64,000 nt of DNA from Bactericera cockerelli (lineage: Eukaryota > Arthropoda > Insecta > Hemiptera > Triozidae), in assembly GCA_024516035.1 (NCBI GenBank), contig CM044957.1, forward strand, positions 50,154,085 to 50,218,084, read 5' to 3'. Below the pieces are notes generated by a model. The model was given only the letters and a program-made list of their open reading frames with translations, was not told the origin of the DNA and searched no databases. Shown here one piece after another: positions 11,516-22,531 of the stretch (position 1 is the first letter of the stretch; every line of letters starts with the position of its first letter). The translations under genes and the position numbers were made by a program.

Positions 11516-11615
11516 ATTTATTTGAGTTTGTGACTAATACGTAATGATAAGGCTCTGAGGTTAAGTGGTAGAAAATGCTTTAACTCACCATACCGAGTGG
11601 TTATCTTCTACTTAA
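11516..11615 (+). repeat. Family C SINE tail
   Basis: Only the tail, from TTTGAGTTTGTGACTAAT to TTCTACTTAAG. Confidence 0.65.
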
Positions 11616-11690
11616 GGGTCTTTTATGAGACAAGATTAAATAACAAATCAAGGATTTGTTAATTGAAGCCACTATCATATAACAGCTGAT

Positions 11691-11878
11691 ATAATAATAA
11701 TATCGCCTTATTTATACTGCCCGATTAGGACAATTCAGTCCATTACTCCAGCAGTAAGCCTAAGACGTTTATTATGTGATGAAAATCTTAAATCGAGGAT
11801 AACATATGTCATGTCCCGGCTCAGTTTCGAACCCGCGACTTCTGGATTACCAGTCAGACGCCTTGACCACTAAACTTC
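11691..11878 (-). repeat. Family B SINE
   Basis: Head and tail recognisable; ends in the CGCCTTATTTATACTGCCCG block. Confidence 0.8.
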
Positions 11879-11970
11879 TGCCCCTTGAATTTTGAGCAAC
11901 CCGGGGGTCCATTCAATCCTTACAAAAGCGTGAGTTAGGCCATTATTTTCTATTCACATTCTTGTATCCT

Positions 11971-12173
11971 GGAAGTCAAGTTTGTAATGGCTAGTCTGGT
12001 AATCCGGCACGTAGGCATCCGTTGGTTCGAATCTCACCCAGTGCATGAACATTTCTTCATGAATCTGAGTTTGTGACCACATAATAATTAGACTGTGAAC
12101 GTTAGGTGGCAGAAAATGCTTTGAGCATTAACCTCGCCTGGTGGTGACTTTCCACTGACTAAAGAGTGTTATT
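11971..12173 (+). repeat. Family C SINE
   Basis: The head is partly deleted; B-box and tail are clear. Confidence 0.8.
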
Positions 12174-12663
12174 CAAAAATTTCACTCATTTATTTGAGGT
12201 ATACATACATACATAGGTTTTAAAAACAATGTGTACATAAATTAATTGATATTGAGACATTTACGGATAAATTATTATTATTTTATTATTACTATCCGTG
12301 TATCCTGACTCCTGACAGTTCGCATGTTACGTCTGTCGTAGTTGGAATAATATCTTCCTGTTCCCTCTATGACCTTTTTCTCATAATTTCCATCACTTTG
12401 AAATTTTTTCTTGTGCTTTAGGTTCCATTCTGTTTGCTTTTTCTATGCATGAATATTCTCCCTATCTCATTTTTTATATGAATATTTTTACTTTCTATCA
12501 CCTCTGAGGTATAGAAAGTGTTGTACTCGGCCACATTTTTACTCCTAAGACTTTTTTACTCTTGATTCGAAATTCGAAAAAGTGATTTTTATCAAATGGA
12601 GTGTTCTTTGTACAAAATATCTCATGAACAGTACGTCGAACAGAGATACATTTTTCACTTACG

Positions 12664-12801
12664 ACCGACCTCAGAAGCTTGATCAATAAGGCGGCGAACT
12701 TGTAACCTGGAGGTCAGTTGTTTAAGTCCCGGTTTCAGCATAGTAAAGCGAGTTTGAGTAGTTGTAATATCAGGAAACTGATTAACACAAATATGATAAC
12801 T
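12664..12801 (+). repeat. Family A SINE, full length
   Basis: Head TCAGAAGCTTGATCAATAAG, B-box region TTGTTTAAGTCCCGG, tail to ATATGATAAC. Confidence 0.85.
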
Positions 12802-12837
12802 ATCTAACTTAAATTTCTTATAACTGTTCTGGAACTG

Positions 12838-12980
12838 CATAACTTCAGGGCACTTTAATTTTACATCTATGCCATTCCCGAAATGGAAACACTTATTCAG
12901 AATTTTCCGCTCCGGCCGGGATTCGAACCCGCATCCTCTGGATCAGCAAGCAATGCTCTGAACCACTGAGCACATTTCTC
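12838..12980 (-). repeat. Family F SINE
   Basis: CATCTATGCCATTCCCGAAA to GGGATTCGAACCCGCATCC and AACCACTGAGCAC. Confidence 0.78.
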
Positions 12981-13311
12981 TTTACATACCTACAATACCT
13001 ACATGTGTGATGACTTTAATTCGTAAACGTTGAGTTCAGTCTGTGACCTATGTACATCAAACAAACTAAAATCTTTCTAAGACCAAATATTTTATTTAAA
13101 GAGATTTTTTTTTTCTTCGAATATTTCAAATAAAATCGAGGTCAAAAAGTCTTCTTTGGTTTGTAATAGAACGTTGTGTGATGTTTACACCAGAATTTTT
13201 TTATTACCTAATACGGCCGAGAGTTTTGGTGGAATGGGTCATTCTTTTTCTCTCAGCTTTAGACTTCATTATTATTTATATGTTGGTGGAAGCTTCATGT
13301 AGGTACACTGG

Positions 13312-13535
13312 TACATATATGGTGTTACTTAACTTCATGTACTTAGATATCTGGTGTTACTTAACTTCATGTACTTAGGTATCTGGTGTTACTTAACCTC
13401 ATGTACTTAGGTATCTGGTGTTACTTAACTTCATGTACTTAGATATCTGGTGTTACTTAACTTCATGTACTGAGGTATCTGGTGTTACTTAACGTCATGT
13501 ACTTAGGTATCTGTTGTTACTTAACTTCATGTATG
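13312..13535. repeat. Minisatellite, 32-bp unit, about 7 copies
   Basis: Unit GGTGTTACTTAACTTCATGT followed by ACTTAGGTATCT, with few substitutions. There are no spacers. Confidence 0.95.
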
Positions 13536-14267
13536 TTGGTGCTACATATCTTATCGATCAAGCTACTGATTCTTAATTAACCTCGTCCAACCATGTCCTA
13601 ACCTCGTTCGACGTTGCTTAACTGAAGAGAACTCTCGTATTCAACGTGCATTACGTGCAATAATATATTATGCCATGGACGCTGACTTCACACAACATGG
13701 GCCAATGAAATGAAATGCATTCTCAATTTCAAAACCGGATACTTGTTACATCTCAATTTCAAGAAACCATTATCTGCCTAAAAATGACATCAATTATGTG
13801 TTTCAAACAATTTTTCTTTTCACATAACGGCGCTTTAACAATGCGATAAGCCATATTTCAAACATGAAAAACCATAACACAAGCGTGACTAAATGGGCTC
13901 TACTCTAATGTAAGGTAGAACTGGATAACTGTTGTCGAGATATTTCAATTTAAAGTCCTGAATTTCAATGCAAAGACCCCCCTTGTTAAAAACCGTACTA
14001 TCGTTTGTAATCATGATCAGCTTGGGTCTTTTTCAATATCGTCGGTAGCAGTTGATTATCCCTAGTTCTGCGTTCGCCAGGCGCGGATTCAGGAGGTCAA
14101 GGTTCAGCTAATCTTGTTCTCATCTTCATGTTGGAATATTTTACCGGCCCATTTTTTTATATTTCAAAAGACCCTTGGTATTTTTTTCATTTTTATTTTA
14201 AGATTTAACTTCAGTTTCACAGCCTCTTTATTTAGTAGCCATGAAACAGCAGCTACTGTAGACACTT

Positions 14268-14388
14268 ACGGCGGCAATAATAGTAATACCTCTGAGGCGC
14301 TAAGTCTCAGATTGCATACTGTCCTACATGGGAAAAGCGAAAGTAAGCCATGACTTCAGTTATCGATTTTGTCTACTAATTTCGCCCA
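14268..14388. mobile_element. Short MITE, copy of 9218-9343
   Basis: Shares AATACCTCTG, GCATACTGTC, GTCATGACTT-like and CGATTTTGTCTA blocks with 9218-9343 in the same order and ends in ACTAATTTCGCCC. The left end is degraded. Confidence 0.45.
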
Positions 14389-14394
14389 GATCTG

Positions 14395-14612
14395 TGTTGT
14401 AGCCTACCCATCCCGTAGTACCTATGCCTCCTCTCAGATGGACGAGAAGTGACTCAATATTTCTCAATTAGGTGCTGGGTCAAAATTTAATGTCCCTTGC
14501 AAGTGGTTTCTCCTACATCGAATGCACCGGAAGGTGTCAAAAAGTTGTAACCAAATTATTAATACAAAATTTCGTCGGTTCTTCGGTTCGAGCCCGGGAT
14601 CTTCTAAGCGAG
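14395..14612 (-). repeat. Family K tRNA-like SINE
   Basis: Shares GTTGTAGCCTACCCATCCCG, TTAGGTGCTGGGTCAA, GCACCGGAAGGTGTC and an inverse B-box region (GGTTCGAGCCCGGGATCTTC) with 56190-56428. Confidence 0.75.
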
Positions 14613-14615
14613 TCT

Positions 14616-15010
14616 TACAACTGTATTTATGAACGCAGATAATTTGGTCTGAGTAATGTCCCAAGCAAGCTATTAGCCAATAATATTAAAGGAAATTATG
14701 CTTGAGACATTTGCTCGTACGGCGTTTTATGTTCATAAATACGGCTGTTAGAGTCATATTTATGAACAGAAAACCCCATCTGAGCAATGTCTCAAGCATG
14801 ATTTCCTTTAAAATTACTGGCCAATACTTTTCCTGAGAGAGTGCTCAGACAGCGTTTTCTGTTCATAAATACGTCTGTTACAGCCGTATTTATGAACAGA
14901 AAACGCCGTTTGAGCATGGTCTGAAGCATGATTTCCTTTAATATTCTTGGCCAATACCTTGCTTGAGACATTGCTCAGACAAAATTCGCTGTTCATAAAT
15001 ACGTCTGTTA
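14616..15010. mobile_element. Three tandem palindromic MITE units
   Basis: Three head-to-tail units of about 130 bp (about 14616-14750, 14750-14880, 14880-15010). Each opens with TATTTATGAACAGAAAAC-like sequence and closes with GTTCATAAATACGTCTGTTA-like sequence. Each unit is itself a foldback, and the internal blocks GATTTCCTTTAA and GGCCAATA recur. Confidence 0.8.
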
Positions 15011-15654
15011 GTCTTGTCACTGAGCCAATGCAGTGATAAGATTAACAGGTTCAGTTTTTTAATGCAGTGCTTTTACAAAACTCAACCCGCCGCGTCGTCA
15101 TGATATGACCATGCAGTTGAAAGCGACGTAAAAACCAAAATAAAAAAAAACTCAACCCGAGCGTATCCTCATCCTGAATCCTACAAGCGAGCCTGTCTCG
15201 ACCCCCTATAATTCCCTTTTGATAAGCCCTCACCCCTTCGTGAGTAAAAAAGATATTGGCATATATAATGTATATTTGTTTAAATCTAAACGACAGGCGA
15301 GGGATCGAAAGCGAAAGACTATACGGTCGGGAATAAGGGTGAATTACGCGGCCCACTGATTCCTTTGTGAGGCCCCGGGGTGGCCACCATCTGTCGGTAA
15401 GCTCGTCACTGATTGAGACGTCCGACCCTCCTGTCATAACCCCGGTGACACTTTGTACGCCGGAGTGGTGTTGGTTTTGTCTTTTATTAGATTTTCGACT
15501 CTCGACGAGTCTTTTGTTTTGATGTCGACGATCTTCGACGCGATGACTCAAAGTTGATTTTCCGTGCGTGATTTTCATTTTTTTTTTTTTTTTTGAGCGT
15601 TTTTTCCCAGGAAATTGTCTCTGCGTTGTGAATGTAGTTCTACATTTTAAAAAA

Positions 15655-15790
15655 GTTATCATTTTTGTGTTGATCACTTTCGTGATGTCACAACTGCTCG
15701 AACTCGCTTTACTAAATCTTTGCTCAACTTGGGACTTGAACCACTGACCTCCAGGTCACAAGTCCGCCGCCTTATCGATCGATCAGGTCG
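15655..15790 (-). repeat. Family A SINE, full length, diverged head
   Basis: Tail and B-box are clear. The head has a GATC duplication. Confidence 0.8.
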
Positions 15791-15877
15791 ATCATAGTTC
15801 TACAATTTTAATATTTACACCAGAATACCAATGTTAAAATTGTATAGATTATGATGAAATCGAGCAATTCAAGTGAG

Positions 15878-15970
15878 CGCATGAGTAGCTCAGTGGGCAG
15901 ACACTAGCTTACCATTCCGAAGGTCCTGGGTTCAAAACTCAAAGACCGGGATAAAGTGAAGTTAAGCAAC
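15878..15970 (+). repeat. Single tRNA-like SINE head
   Basis: ATGAGTAGCTCAGTGGGCAG and GTCCTGGGTTCAAAACTCAA fit A and B boxes. No similar copy was seen in the window and there is no good cloverleaf, so I do not call it a tRNA gene. Confidence 0.5.
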
Positions 15971-16771
15971 AAAAAAAAAGCCTTGCGCTTGTCTTGCAAC
16001 TTAAAAACGTCTTTGCTGATTGCTCACATATTTGTTTACATGAACTTCATGTTCCATGAAATTCTTTATTTTAAAACCGCCAAACGTCTCCCCTTAGAAA
16101 ACAAAAGAGCCCTCTGAAAGGTTTTTACAATCTTTTGGATTTTTTGTGAAACTATGTAGTGTTTGTACTTTCCAAAATTTATAGCTTGTTGAATGTAACT
16201 ATTTTTTGAAAACAGTCATGAATATACAAGTACATTGTTCAATAAGTTCACAAGGAGTACCTATCGTAGGTTATCCTATGAAATAGTTGTTAACGGAATG
16301 ATTTCTTCGTGAAACAAAAGGAGAGGAATTGATTGTGGTCAACCGACATTGTAAAATTTGTAAAGAGACATGTAACCAAAAGAAACATGTCCTAGCTTTC
16401 TCTTTACAAATCAAGATTCTTGTCTTACAAACCAAAGTACTTAATTACTAATTTATTTAACCGACATGTCAATAATATGTCCGAAAGACTTAGTATGAAT
16501 TTTTTGACACAGTATTTTTTTTATATTTTGTTTACTAGTCTGTGATATGTTTAATTTCTACCTGTAATTTTTGTTATTTGTTGTTATTGTATTTAGGATT
16601 TTGTCCGTAAATACACACCTCTTTGAGGGTATTTATTATTATTATAAAAAATATATTACCATGTTCAATTTGTAAAGGTGGTGGTGCACTCGGTACATCA
16701 ATCATGATATTTTCATGCGCGGATATAGCCCTCTTGTACTGGGGGGGCACAATCGCACAATATACCTAACT

Positions 16772-16879
16772 AGCGGGTTGCACCCGCCGCTTCGCAAGCC
16801 TATCACACACACATACACCCACCACACCACACCACACACCCACCACACCACACACCGACCACACCACACCACACACCCA

Positions 16880-16919
<40 letters not shown>

Positions 16920-17524
16920 CACACACACACCACACCAAACACACACACACACACACAAACCACACACACCACAAACACACATCACACTCACACACACACA
17001 CACACAACACACACACTCACACAACACACACATACACACACAACACACAACACCACCACCACACACACACACACACACACACACAAATGTCAATATTTTT
17101 CGTGTCACCCATCCATTTCTTGTCCTTACTGGAGCTCAAGAATGGCTCATCAGAATTTCGCGATCAATTTGTCAAATGAAGACTACAACCCTTGCAAAAA
17201 CATTCTCGCTTTGAGTTGATAGTTCGTCACGACATATTTCGAGAAAAAATGTCAACCAGGTCAAAAAACGTAAATACTTTTTGTTTACCCATCCATTTTA
17301 TGTCCTTACTCAACGTAGCTCAAGAACGGGTCATCAGAATTTCATGATTGATATCTCAAATGAAAACTTGAACCCTTGCTTAAAACTTTCTATTTTTGAG
17401 TTGATACGCCGCCGCCGTGGCGCCGTCACGACAAATTTTGAGAGATTTCGGTCGAAAAATTGTTTTTTTTTGTGTCACCCATCCATTTTTTGTCCTTACC
17501 CCGTTTAGCTGAACCCTAGAGATA
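16772..17524 (-). mobile_element. Possible Helitron-like insertion, minus strand
   Basis: Read on the minus strand, the left edge ends GCGGGTGCAACCCGCTAG followed by T, a hairpin next to CTAG as in Helitron 3' ends. The other edge could begin TCTCTAGGG at about 17524. Inside, blocks with CACCCATCCATTTTTTGTCC recur about three times. The 5' border is a guess. Confidence 0.35.
16800..17086. repeat. CA / CCACA microsatellite
   Basis: Long interrupted runs of CA and CCACAC. The long His/Thr or Cys/Val open frames here are artefacts of the repeat. Confidence 0.97.
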
Positions 17525-17639
17525 TATTCCCTGATCCAAATGGACCTATAGGTAAAATTTCAGGTTTCTCGAACAATCTGTGTGGATTTGACAACTTTAT
17601 TATTTAGTTATTTCTTAATTATTGGTCTTAAAATTGTGA

Positions 17640-18275
17640 ATTATTGGGAATTATTTTGATCCCGTGCCCCCCTAACTTATTGAGATTTTTTTAACGGGAT
17701 TAGTCTTAGAATTAGGAATTATTTTGGGGCACGTGCCCCCCTAACTTATTGAGATCTTTTTTTTTACGGGATTAGTCTTTGAATTGGGAATTATTTTGGG
17801 GCACGTGCACCCTTAACTTATTCAGATCTTTTTTTTACGGATTAGTCTTAGAATTGGGAATTATTTTGGGGCCTGTGCCCCCCTAACTCATTGAGATCTT
17901 TTTTTTTATGGGATTAATCTTAGAATTGGGAATTATTTTGGGGCCCGTGCCCCCCTAACTCATTGAGATTTTTTTTACGGGATTAGTCTTAGAATTGGGA
18001 ATTATTTTGGGGCCCGTGCCCCCCTAACTCATTGAGATTTTTCTTTTTTTACGGGATTAGTCTTAGAATTGGGAATTATTTTGGGCCCGTGCCCCCCTAA
18101 CTCATTGAGATCTTTTTTTTATGGGATTAATCTTAGAATTGGGAATTATTTTGGGGCCCGTGCCCCCCTAACTCATTGAGATTTTTTTTACGGGATTAGT
18201 CTTAGAATTGGGAATTATTTTGGGGCCCGTGCCCCCCTAACTCATTGAGATCTTTTTTTTTTACGGGATTAGGTA
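17640..18275. repeat. Satellite array, about 70-bp unit, about 9 copies
   Basis: Unit core GGGAATTATTTTGGGGCCCG, then TGCCCCCCTAACTCATTGAG, a T-run of varying length and ACGGGATTAGTCTTAGAATT. The period varies between 68 and 75 mainly through the T-run. It lies wholly inside the 16714-18357 element. Confidence 0.95.
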
Positions 18276-18374
18276 TAATAAAATTTGAGAAACGCCGCTT
18301 ACCGAAAAAATCTGGGGGGGCACGTGCCCCCCGTGCCCCCCCCTATATCCGCGCATGGATATTTTCTGTCATCG

Positions 18375-18567
18375 AATTTGGGATATCCCGAGTTTGATCC
18401 CCGGTTGGGACAGACAGACAGGCTGGGTGAGGTTAATGGGGGTAGCTGGTGCGATTCCCGGCGAATGGAGGATAAAACCCAAGTCTTGACTATTTATCTC
18501 AATCAGGACGTTAAAACCAAATAGAATCAACTGGTCACAATAGATCTAATTAGGTCGCAGTGTTAAT
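18375..18567 (+). repeat. Family D SINE, 3' part, host of a retroposed insert
   Basis: From the B-box (GAGTTTGATCCCCGG) to GTCGCAGTGTTAATTG. The 18585-18720 retroposed sequence landed at its end. Confidence 0.75.
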
Positions 18568-18584
18568 TGTAACCTGTACAGAAA

Positions 18585-18720
18585 CACGGTATCCGTGGTG
18601 GTAGAGAGGAGGTTTTTAGTAGTTATAGCGCACCGCTATAAACACTCAAACCATACACTCCGTCTTGAATGGTAAGAAGCTTTTACCTCCTCTCTAAGTA
18701 AAAAAAAAAAAAAAAAAAAA
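18585..18720 (+). mobile_element. Retroposed small RNA or SINE with poly(A) and 17-bp target duplication
   Basis: An insert of 136 bp ends in about 21 A and is flanked by perfect direct repeats TGTAACCTGTACAGAAA (18568-18584 and 18721-18737). These are hallmarks of LINE-driven retroposition. Internal AGAGAGGAGGT pairs with ACCTCCTCTCT, giving a closed stem of about 95 nt. I see no tRNA B-box and could not match it to a known snRNA, snoRNA or 7SL-type RNA. Confidence 0.8.
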
Positions 18721-19074
18721 TGTAACCTGTACAGAAAAGGATGACGGACGCGATGATATCAAAGAATTCTACAATAACAAGTTAATCTAAGTTGGTTGGA
18801 TTGGTTTCTTCTTCTTTTTTTTTTATTTTTTTTTTATTATTTTATTTTATTTTTTTTTAATTTTTTTTTTTAATTTTAAGACAAATGTGTTTTTATACTA
18901 TATAGATAAGTAGATAGTCTTATGTTAGATAGTTTTATATTTTTATAGTTAGAGAAATGAATTGTAAATTAGCTAGTACAGGGTAAATATGCCCGTATAT
19001 TGTTCAAATAAATAAATAAATAAATATTGAGTGACGCTGTCGAACTACTAACTGTGATACAAACAACTTCCTCA

Positions 19075-19185
19075 ATTTTAATAACAATTCCGTGTCTGTG
19101 AGATAGGCCCATATACCTTTATCACGGTGGTGAGAGGATCATATGGACGTCCAGATCCAATGTCTTAGTACGCGGACACAACGGA
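19075..19185 (+). repeat. Family J repeat
   Basis: AACAATTCCGTGTCTGTGAG, TATCACGGTGGTGAGAGGAT and CATATGGACGTCCAGATCCAA, shared with 33486-33576. Confidence 0.7.
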
Positions 19186-19382
19186 GCACCCTGGACACTG
19201 GTACCACGTAAAATAATCTAACCATGCTATTACATGTGAGCCGCCACAACGGAGTCCCAAAAATCGTTTGGGATATCAAAAAATTTATATCAAGCTGTAG
19301 GTACCAGGGTCGAGGCTCTAAGGTGTTTGGGTATAGGCCCAGGGTCCTCGTTGGGGCCACCTAATCTAGGCTCCTTACATGT

Positions 19383-19500
19383 CCATTGATTCTATTTGGT
19401 TTTAACGTCCTCATTCGAGATAGTCAGGACGGGGGATTTACTCTCCATTCGCTGGGAATCGTACCACCTACCCACATTAACCTCACCCAGCCCGGCTATA
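19383..19500 (-). repeat. Family D SINE, tail only
   Basis: Reverse of the GGTTAATGTGGGTAGGTGGT to ACGTTAAAACCAAATAGAAT part. Confidence 0.75.
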
Positions 19501-20216
19501 CGGTAGGGTGAGACAAATTTATATCGACATTCCTCAATTTATATCGACAAAAAAAAAACGATCTCACATCGGTCTCTTTTTCTACCTTCATCCAGTGGCG
19601 TAGCTAGACCTACATTTCGGGGGGTTCAGAAATCTCACCTAACGTATATTCCATCTTTGCTGGGGTTTCTTGGAAATTTTGGGGGTTGGGGGTTTGTCCC
19701 CAAAACGCCCCCCCCTGGCTACGCCACTGCCTTCATCCCTCTCCCCACCCCAGCACTTCTGTCCTGGAAATATCCCTGCATTCGTGTGTGTGTCTGGGAC
19801 TCCTCTGGCGTAAACTAAATTATATTCATCCCTGCAATCATAATCAACGCAAACGAACACATCGTTTTAATCGGATGAGTTTCGGCTGACTGCTCCTCAG
19901 CCCGCCGCGTCGGGTTTGAGTCCCGCTCTCTGCTCATCTCATTAGTGCTGATTACTCAACAATATCTCCCCCGCCCGGATTAGCACACCTCACCAAATCT
20001 GGTACCTCCATTAGCCCCGCCCCCGAGCTCTCTGCATTTGAAATGCGCACTATTTTCTGATAGCCTTTTTTTTTAATCTGATACACACTGAAAATGAACA
20101 AAATCGGGATCATGTAAGTTCGAAGTTTACTGAAAACAAATAAAACAATACGAAAAATCTAGTCTTAAGTCGACAGTGGTATAATCAATTTTTTATATTA
20201 TAATTATTATTATTAT

Positions 20217-20450
20217 TTGTTTAACGTCGCTTTCAACTGCATGGTCATAATCACGACGGAGGTGTTAATCTCCTTTCACAGGAAACTCACAAACTCACAA
20301 ACCTGCTACCCACATTAACCTCACCCAGACTGAGTTGGGTCGGAATGCCGGCATCACGAAGTCTTCACTTCGCTGGACGTTACTTAACTTCGGTGAACCT
20401 ACGAGAACCGGTGCATTCAACACGCCAGAGACGCTGGCATTAATTTATTA
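20217..20450 (-). repeat. Family E repeat, with long head
   Basis: As 10725-10932. It includes GCATTCCGACCCAACTCAG and a duplicated ACTCACAA. Confidence 0.82.
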
Positions 20451-20494
20451 ATTCCGCCTTAGTTACATACATTGATCGTCGAATATACCAGCAA

Positions 20495-20688
20495 TGTTAG
20501 AGTGGTAAAGGCGCTCGTCTAGAAATCCAGGTAGCGTGGCAATTCGTTGGTTCTTAACTCACCCAATGCAATGCATGGCTTTTTTGTCGTTTATTTGTGT
20601 ATAATGACCAACTGACCACAAAATAACATTCCCAGGGTCAGGTGGTAGGATAGCTTTAAGCATTACCCTCATCTAGTGTATCTGTATA
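20495..20688 (+). repeat. Family C SINE, diverged
   Basis: Keeps GTAAAGGCGCTCGTCTAG, CCAGGTAGCGTGG and the GGGTCAGGTGGTAGGA tail block. Confidence 0.7.
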
Positions 20689-21469
20689 GGGTTGAAATGT
20701 TAGTACGCCTCCTCGTGGTTCGCCCTGGGCATCGCATTGACATGCGGCGAAAGTACTAACAATTTTGGTGATCAGACAATCACTGCCATCATATTTCCTG
20801 ATGAAGTTTATTACATTTTTTTTTTTTTTTTTTTTGTACTTTCAAAAGATTATTTTTTTTTGAACAAATTCTTTCATCTTCATAAATAAAATTTAAATGT
20901 AAAAAATAACTTATTAATAAAACGAAAATTAGGAACATGGCAAGTTTAAGTGGCCACTTATGCAAAGCATGTGTTAGGCCACTTTTTATTATTTATATAT
21001 TATTATTTAAAACTGTCCTTGTAGTTAAAAATTGTGTCTTCTCACTTTGAGATGTGTAATAAAGCCACACGATAAATAAAAAATCTGGTGTAAACATCAC
21101 ACGACTTCCCTTATCCCCCAAAAAGAAGTCGAATTCCGCCACTGGTGACTCAACGGTAACTCAACGGTAAAAATCAGTTCCAAATTCGTAATCAGCACCT
21201 CAAAATCATTGGATTTGATACGTCGCAACCCCCATCTAGGGTGAATAATAAAAAAGTTAGTCCAAGCGGGTCCCCTCAAAATACCGGTAAATTGGGGCCG
21301 GGTTCCAAAAAGTTCAAGATATCAAAAAAATGATCAGAGTAAGCCCCTATTATTTTTTTAATACGAAAAAAATGTTGTTCTCTAACTTTTTTTGTATCTT
21401 TAACCAATTCAAAGAAGCGGCGGTTGCGGCCAATATTTGCGGCCCTGCAGCCGCATCTTGCGGCCGATT

Positions 21470-21722
21470 TCAACCAAAAGTTTCGTGGTTCGTCTGGTGT
21501 ATGAATCTAAATTGCATACCAAATTTCAAGTCTCTAGCTCTTACCGTTTTTGAGATATCCTGTTTACACACACACACACAGACAGACGCACGGACCAATG
21601 GCTGAAAACAACTTTTTTGGTATCCTGAGGCTATGATTCGTCCAGAAATGTGAAAAACTGGGTAGGTCAAATTTTAGACGAATACAATACTTTCCTTATT
21701 ATAGGATAAGGAAAGTAAAAAA
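21470..21722 (-). repeat. Family H repeat
   Basis: The inverse of the block order at 1448-1627, including GGTATCCTGAGGCTATGATTC and TTTCCTTATTATAGGATAAG, with a short CA run inside. Confidence 0.72.
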
Positions 21723-22187
21723 GTGCATAGGTTCCACAAACGAGTATTTAATTATAACAACAGCAATGTGACTTAAATCATTGATGTCTGCTCAAATCTC
21801 AAGTACATATATTGGACTCCAGTCTGGCAGGAGACACACAGCCTAATTAATAATAATTATCTTCTCAATCTCAGGTTGCGCCGGACAAAAATCCAATATT
21901 CCAATCGAGTGTATGTAAGCACTCCGGAATCATTACGTTGGTTAATGAATGCAGTCCCATTCGAGAGAGGAAAGCGCTTTCTGTGAAGGGAAATTGCGTT
22001 GTTAATTAGTTTGACGTGGAAGGGCTAGAGGCCTGTAGGGTCATCCAGTTAGTAATTCAATAACCTCTTCGCTACAGCGTCCCCCATCGTGTCAAATGCT
22101 CTGTACATGTCTATATACATATTTTTTTGTCGTCCTGATAATGTACAGCTCGACGCACAACGAAGTCTGTCCATTAAGATAATAATA

Positions 22188-22388
22188 AACTAGTCTGGTG
22201 ATCCAGGTAGCGTAGGGATCTGTTGGTTCGAATCCCACCCAGTGCATGGACTTTTCCTCATTAATTTGAGTTTGTAATAAATGTAATAACCACATAATAA
22301 TAAGTGTTGAGGGTTAGGTGGTAGAAAATGCTTTGAGCATTATCCTCGCCTGGTGATTACCTTCCACTAAAGAGTGTTATTATTATTA
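22188..22388 (+). repeat. Family C SINE, 5'-truncated
   Basis: Starts at ACTAGTCTGGTGATCCAGG and has a full tail. A family B SINE follows directly. Confidence 0.85.
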
Positions 22389-22531
22389 TACCGCCTTATT
22401 TGTGCTGCCTGATGGAACTCATTAGTCCTAATCAGGGCCTGATTAGGACTAATGAGTTCCATTATTATGGTAGTTTGTTATGTCCTGGCTGGGTTTCGAA
22501 CCCGTGACTTCTGGAACACCAGACATGACTC
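22382..22531 (-). repeat. Family B SINE, rearranged by a palindrome
   Basis: The tail segment is inverted and duplicated, and part of the middle is lost. Confidence 0.75.
22413..22463. repeat. Perfect palindrome, 25-bp arms, 1-nt centre
   Basis: ATGGAACTCATTAGTCCTAA leads into CAGG-G-CCTG and mirrors back. It is a local inverted duplication within the tail of a family B SINE. Confidence 0.9.

Larger units (their letters stand above)
16714..18357. mobile_element. 1.64-kb TIR element with perfect 8-bp target duplication
   Basis: TIRs CATGCGCGGATATAG at both ends, inverted. GATATTTT flanks it on both sides (16706-16713 and 18358-18365). An 8-bp duplication is typical of hAT transposons. No transposase ORF is present. 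Inside are a G-run edge on both ends, a CA microsatellite, a Helitron-like segment and a 70-bp satellite array. Confidence 0.85.
18738..20216. other. Intergenic, repeat scraps only
   Basis: T-rich simple sequence at 18805-18870 and the family J and D pieces listed separately. At 19590-19725 a segment is bounded by GTGGCGTAGCTAGACC and GGCTACGCCAC, an inverted pair suggesting another small TIR element. Confidence 0.45.

Noticed and set aside
13312..13535. Possible CRISPR array (32-bp repeats)
   Set aside because: Units are contiguous with no spacers, and the genome is eukaryotic. A minisatellite explains it.
15051..15677. 208-residue minus-strand ORF
   Set aside because: It spans a family E fragment, low-complexity sequence and the edge of a family A SINE. 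No recognisable domain and no splice support.
16702..17179. His/Thr-rich and Cys/Val-rich ORFs
   Set aside because: Artefacts of the CA/CCACA microsatellite.
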